Below are positions 60,630 through 64,000 of a DNA stretch of 64,000 nt, one piece after another. The position numbers and the translations under genes are program-made. Each line of letters starts with the position of its first letter. Position 1 is the stretch's first letter. The stretch covers positions 248,001-312,000 of the forward strand of contig JAFDZS010000015.1 of NCBI GenBank assembly GCA_018266775.1, written 5' to 3'. The stretch comes from Bacteroidota bacterium (GTDB taxonomy: Bacteria; Bacteroidota; Bacteroidia; Chitinophagales; Chitinophagaceae). A model generated the notes under the pieces. The model searched no databases. It had not been told where the DNA came from and was given only the letters and a program-made list of their open reading frames with translations.

Positions 60630-61598
60630 TTATGTATTTTTTTTCTCCACAGCCCGTTTCCGTTCTTCCGCGTCCCGCTGATCTGCAATTAACTTTAACG
60701 ATTTGATGCTCACGTTCAGTTCAAACCCAATCAGCAGTACAAGCGAGTTGATAAAGATCAGCGCCATCAGCATGATGATGGTTCCAATGGATCCATAAAT
60801 ATAATAGCGGCCGTAGTTATTTACAAATGCGGAAAAGCCCAATGTGGCCAGCAAGCTTAAAAATGCCGCCAGTATGGTGCCCGGCGAAGTGAGCTTCCAG
60901 GGTTTTTGAACGGCGGGGGCATATTTATAAATAAATGCGATGGAATAAAAAACCAAACCAATGATCACGATCCAGCGGATGTAAGAAATGAAATCTTTCC
61001 AGAAATCGCTTTTTACACCAAACCATTTTAATACAGCGCCCTGTGTGATCAGGATCAGCAAACAACCCAGTACGAGGCCAAAAATAAGTGTGGTTAAACG
61101 AATGGCTATCCAACGGTTGTTCAGGCCTTTTCTTTTTTCAAATCCAATATAATTTTTGTTGAATGAACGCATGAGCCCCATCATAGCATTGGAAGCAAAA
61201 AACCATGCGGTGATTAATCCAAATGATAAGAGGCCAATTTTATTGCCGTCAATGAAAGAATCTACAAACTTGATGATATTGCCATTATAAGCCTGTGCCG
61301 GTACAATATCGGTAATAAGGGCATGTAACTGCACTTTCAAACTTTTACGGGAGATGAAAGGCAGGTTGGGAATCAGCGTAAACAAGAACAGGAATGATGG
61401 CGGTATAGCCATAATGAAATTATATGAAATAGCCGAAGCCCTTTCAGTAAGCCCCACTGTTTTAACCTGCTTGTAAAAAAAACGGATCACATCGTATAAT
61501 GGTACTCCTTCAAAACCCGGTAAATACCAGTGTTTACTTTTGCGCAGAAAAAACTCAATTGGAGTTCTGGTAACAATAAAACGTTCAATATTCAGCAT
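60630..61598 (-). CDS. YihY/BrkB-family inner-membrane protein
   Basis: A 322-residue integral membrane protein with about six helices (for example 60-85, 124-146, 165-190, 205-227, 235-262, 270-295). The motifs LTERASAISYNFIMAIPPSF and LLSFGLITAWFFASNAMMGL match the YihY/UPF0761 family (formerly thought RNase BN, also called BrkB), function still unsettled. It is oriented with MltG, 21 bp downstream of it, so likely cotranscribed. The C-terminal tail is basic (RDAEERKRAVEKK). Confidence 0.88.
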   Translation of the reverse strand: MLNIERFIVTRTPIEFFLRKSKHWYLPGFEGVPLYDVIRFFYKQVKTVGLTERASAISYNFIMAIPPSFLFLFTLIPNLPFISRKSLKVQLHALITDIVPAQAYNGNIIKFVDSFIDGNKIGLLSFGLITAWFFASNAMMGLMRSFNKNYIGFEKRKGLNNRWIAIRLTTLIFGLVLGCLLILITQGAVLKWFGVKSDFWKDFISYIRWIVIIGLVFYSIAFIYKYAPAVQKPWKLTSPGTILAAFLSLLATLGFSAFVNNYGRYYIYGSIGTIIMLMALIFINSLVLLIGFELNVSIKSLKLIADQRDAEERKRAVEKKNT

Positions 61599-61619
61599 AC
61601 CGGTTACAAGATACTATTC

Positions 61620-62639
61620 TCATTTAATATTTACACTGTCAAGAAAATGCTGGTAGTTTTTGGCATTCTTCAAATGCTCCTGGTAATCATTTGTAAAATT
61701 GGAAAGGCCAGACCAGTCTGGCCGGGCCACAAAATACAGGTAGTTGGTAACAGGTGCGTCCAGCACTGCATCAATAGTTTTGGCAGAAGGTGTGCAAATG
61801 GGGCCGGGCGGTAAACCGGCATGAAAATAAGTGTTGTAAGGCGATTCTTTACAGGCAAGAATATGCGCTTCCCTGATACGTTTTAAACCAAAGTTGCGTA
61901 AGGCAAATTTTATGGTGGGGTCGGCACCTAATTTCTGGCCTTGCTTTATACGGTTGATATACACGCTGGCAATTTTGCCTTTGTCTTCATCTTTATTGGT
62001 CTCTTCTTCCACAATGCTGGCCATGGTGTATACCTGCTGTGTGGTCATGTTCAGTGTGGCCGCTTTCTTCCTGCGTTCATCAGTCCAGAATTTTTCCTGG
62101 TCAGTAAATAATTTTCTGAAAATTTTGGCTGCCGAAGTATTCCATAAAATGCTGTAGGTATTAGGAATAACGGCAGTCATTACAGTATTGCTGTCCAGTT
62201 GAAATTGCTGTAAGGAATCAGGATTATTGAGAAAATTGATTACAGTTGTTGAATCGCATTCAAAATTGGCAGCAATTTTTTGCGCCAGGTTTTCTTTTGT
62301 GCGCAGTTTGGTGATCACTAAATTCACCGCAGCCTGCTTTCCGGACCGCAGCATGCGTACCAGGCTCAGCACACTCATACCGTTTGCAATTTCATACCTG
62401 CCAGCTTTTACTTTTGATGGATAATCCAAACGGTTGGCAACCTGCTCAAACCAGAATGAACTGCTGATGATTCCTTCGCTGGTAAGATGATTTTTTACAT
62501 CATCATACGTTTCACCGGTTGTAATGAAAAAATATTTTTTTTCCGGGGCAGCCACGGTGGGCCCTAAAATTTTCCAGGCAGGAAATGCAGCACACAGTAA
62601 TAACAGGGCAAGGATGGAAAGGATTGTTTTCTTTTTCAT
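61620..62639 (-). CDS. mltG: Endolytic peptidoglycan transglycosylase MltG
   Basis: Inner-membrane lytic transglycosylase that cleaves nascent glycan strands and sets their length. The 339-residue protein has an N-terminal anchor helix (4-20), a LysM-like subdomain (about 36-105), and the YceG catalytic domain with YTMASIVEEETNKDEDKGKI (catalytic Glu around 211), ASVYINRIKQGQKLGADPTI and AGLPPGPICTPS. Length matches the family. It precedes the YihY/BrkB gene in the same orientation and is separated from secG by a terminator. Confidence 0.94.
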   Translation of the reverse strand: MKKKTILSILALLLLCAAFPAWKILGPTVAAPEKKYFFITTGETYDDVKNHLTSEGIISSSFWFEQVANRLDYPSKVKAGRYEIANGMSVLSLVRMLRSGKQAAVNLVITKLRTKENLAQKIAANFECDSTTVINFLNNPDSLQQFQLDSNTVMTAVIPNTYSILWNTSAAKIFRKLFTDQEKFWTDERRKKAATLNMTTQQVYTMASIVEEETNKDEDKGKIASVYINRIKQGQKLGADPTIKFALRNFGLKRIREAHILACKESPYNTYFHAGLPPGPICTPSAKTIDAVLDAPVTNYLYFVARPDWSGLSNFTNDYQEHLKNAKNYQHFLDSVNIK

Positions 62640-62669
62640 GGTTCAATATTGAAGCAAAATAAAATAAAA

Positions 62670-62694
62670 AACCCCGGTGGAGTCCATCGGGGTT
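62670..62694 (-). terminator. Rho-independent terminator after secG
   Basis: AACCCCGGTGG (62670-62680) pairs with CCATCGGGGTT (62684-62694) with one wobble and a three-base loop. On the minus strand it is followed by a T-rich run, so it ends the secG transcript. Confidence 0.88.
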
Positions 62695-62717
62695 GATAAA
62701 TATTTTCTAATTACTGG

Positions 62718-63086
62718 TTAGTGCTTCGTTGTATCTGCCTGCGGTTGTACAGTTCCTGGTAATGGAGCTGTTGTAGTTGGCGTCACAGGGGCAGTTGCTT
62801 TAGGTGACGGTGCTGTTGCATTTTTGATGAGGTTGTCATTTGCAGATGAGCGGCCTGCATCTTTTGGAATAAACGCAGGGGACACCAGGCAAAGAACGCC
62901 TACTACTGCTGCGAAGATCCAGGTTCCTTTTTCCAGCACGTCAGTTGTTTGTTTAACGCCCATTAACTGGTTGCTGAAACCACCCAGGCTGGCATTTAAA
63001 CCACCACCTTTGGGATTTTGTATCAAAACGATCAGCCCTAATACCACAGAAGCAATGATCACTAAAATGCCGAATAAAATTAACAT
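62718..63086 (-). CDS. secG: Preprotein translocase subunit SecG
   Basis: Small inner-membrane subunit of the SecYEG channel. The 122-residue protein has two helices (about 2-22 and 52-72) around the diagnostic LIVLIQNPKGGGLNASLGGF loop. The C-terminal 45 residues are Pro/Thr/Ala-rich (ATAPVTPTTTAPLPG), longer than the E. coli form and typical of Bacteroidota SecG. It starts one base after the stop of the preceding hypothetical gene. Confidence 0.95.
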   Translation of the reverse strand: MLILFGILVIIASVVLGLIVLIQNPKGGGLNASLGGFSNQLMGVKQTTDVLEKGTWIFAAVVGVLCLVSPAFIPKDAGRSSANDNLIKNATAPSPKATAPVTPTTTAPLPGTVQPQADTTKH

Positions 63087-63087
63087 G

Positions 63088-64000
63088 TTACAGTCCTTTT
63101 AATTGTTCAATTTTGGCTGCAAAGAAAGCGCTTTTAGCGGGATTGAGCAAACTTAATTTTTCATACATTTCAACCGCCTTGGCTATCTTTCCCTGCTGGG
63201 TAAGCACTTCAGCCATGGTTTCTGTAATAATACTGTCCTCTTTATTGCTTTTGGCAGCCAGTACCTGTACCGCAATATCGGCAGCCCCGGCGTTTGCACC
63301 GCCATCAGCAGGATGCAATTTTTTCATGGTTTTCAACCACTCTGTAAAGCTTTTTAATTGTTTACCCAGTTTATCGGCACCCTGCAGGTCATCGGTCAGT
63401 TTTATGCCCTGTGAGGCAAAATAATCCACCAGGTGCATGGGTTCAAATGCAGGCAAAGCGTTGGAGACCGGCGTGTTTTTCAATGTGGGCAAGGGAATCT
63501 TTATTTCTTCTTTCTGTTTCTTCATTGCTGTATCGTCTTCGGTTTCAGTATTTTCAGCAGTTGCTGCGGCAACAGGTTCAGAACTAACCATTACAGCGTT
63601 ATCATCATCGTTCACCACATTTTCTTCTGTATCCCCGGTATTGTCTGCGTAAGAAATGCCGGGCTCTTCAACCACTGTTGTTGTTTCTTCAGTCACTGGT
63701 AGTTCCTGTTCTGCAATAGCCACCACGGTAACGGGGCTGCTGTCATCATCATTATCTGAATTTTCGGGCACTTCCGCAACTGATGGTATTAACGGAAGTA
63801 TTTCAGTTGTTGTTTCTTTACCCGCATGTTCCAGCTGAAACTGCAGCCAGTAAGGATTGTTGAATAATAGGGCTGTTTTTGCAGCCTGTTCCACATAATT
63901 ACTGTTTACAGCATCCATTTGCTGTAATGCAAAAAAATGAGCCGGGGTAAAATAAGGATGTTCTGTTGCCACTTGTTGCAGGAAAGCAGGCAGGGACAAA
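63088..64000 (-). CDS. Hypothetical protein, N-terminus outside window
   Basis: At least 303 residues, open to the window edge; no convincing start is present, so it is partial. The middle is acidic and low-complexity (about residues 75-160, many Glu, Asp, Thr, Val). The C-terminal 45 residues look like a tetratricopeptide unit (LTQQGKIAKAVEMYEKLSLL, FFAAKIEQLKG). The visible N-terminal part is helical (TPAHFFALQQMDAVNSNYVE). A scaffold or interaction protein is possible; the family was not recognised. It is immediately upstream of secG and probably cotranscribed. Confidence 0.65.
   Translation of the reverse strand, partial: LSLPAFLQQVATEHPYFTPAHFFALQQMDAVNSNYVEQAAKTALLFNNPYWLQFQLEHAGKETTTEILPLIPSVAEVPENSDNDDDSSPVTVVAIAEQELPVTEETTTVVEEPGISYADNTGDTEENVVNDDDNAVMVSSEPVAAATAENTETEDDTAMKKQKEEIKIPLPTLKNTPVSNALPAFEPMHLVDYFASQGIKLTDDLQGADKLGKQLKSFTEWLKTMKKLHPADGGANAGAADIAVQVLAAKSNKEDSIITETMAEVLTQQGKIAKAVEMYEKLSLLNPAKSAFFAAKIEQLKGL

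Noticed and set aside
1..64000. tRNA, rRNA, CRISPR, prophage or transposase genes
   Set aside because: None were seen by eye; a covariance-model search was not possible, so a small RNA could have been missed.

Overview
The window looks like a chromosome segment of a heterotrophic Bacteroidota, most likely a member of the Chitinophagaceae. Supporting signs are promoters with the Bacteroidota -7 element TAnnTTTG, a large secreted protein ending in a gliding-motility/type IX secretion C-terminal domain, AraC-linked glycan-degrading genes, a LytS/LytTR two-component pair, and moderate GC content with weak ribosome-binding sites. This placement is inferred from gene families, not from a marker gene. 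No tRNA, rRNA, CRISPR array, transposase, integrase or phage gene was recognised.

Layout. (1) 1-11869 is a glycan-utilisation cluster: a GH2 beta-galactosidase cut by the window edge, a GH43-like beta-propeller enzyme, a GH106 alpha-L-rhamnosidase, a divergent SGNH acetylesterase, an AraC regulator and a DUF5703 enzyme. No SusC/SusD pair is visible. (2) 11873-18156 holds a di-heme cytochrome c with a metallophosphoesterase, a histidine kinase with a LytTR regulator, a small toxin-antitoxin-like cassette bracketed by a 33-bp direct repeat, a GNAT acetyltransferase and dihydrolipoyl dehydrogenase. (3) 18157-23174 is patchier: a thioredoxin protein with an M23-like tail, a frameshifted lipoprotein gene, several palindromic repeats and small membrane proteins.

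(4) 23385-35546 is a leucine/isoleucine/valine block: leuA-leuC-leuD-leuB, then ilvD-ilvB-ilvN-ilvC-ilvA. A 32-codon peptide, half of it Ile/Val/Leu, precedes ilvD and is followed by a terminator with a mutually exclusive antiterminator, the architecture of classical ribosome-mediated attenuation. (5) 35651-47561 is nitrogen assimilation and ion transport: gltB-gltD, two different ammonium transporters flanking a beta-barrel protein, and nhaA. (6) 48215-55885 joins PEP carboxylase (oxaloacetate supply, minus strand) to thrA-thrB-thrC, which has its own Thr/Ile-rich leader peptide. (7) 55890-64000 is mostly minus strand: the gliding-type protein, a lipoprotein, a pentapeptide-repeat protein, a secreted thioredoxin, a YihY/BrkB membrane protein, MltG, SecG and a partial hypothetical protein.

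Together, PEP carboxylase and glutamate synthase supply oxaloacetate and glutamate, the thr genes make threonine, IlvA converts it to 2-oxobutanoate, and the ilv/leu genes make the branched-chain amino acids. The most notable signals are the two leader-peptide attenuators, the direct-repeat-bracketed toxin-antitoxin remnant next to lytTR, several palindromic repeat families (one read into the leuD N-terminus), a short LeuA without its feedback domain, and two single-base frameshifts about 4 kb apart.
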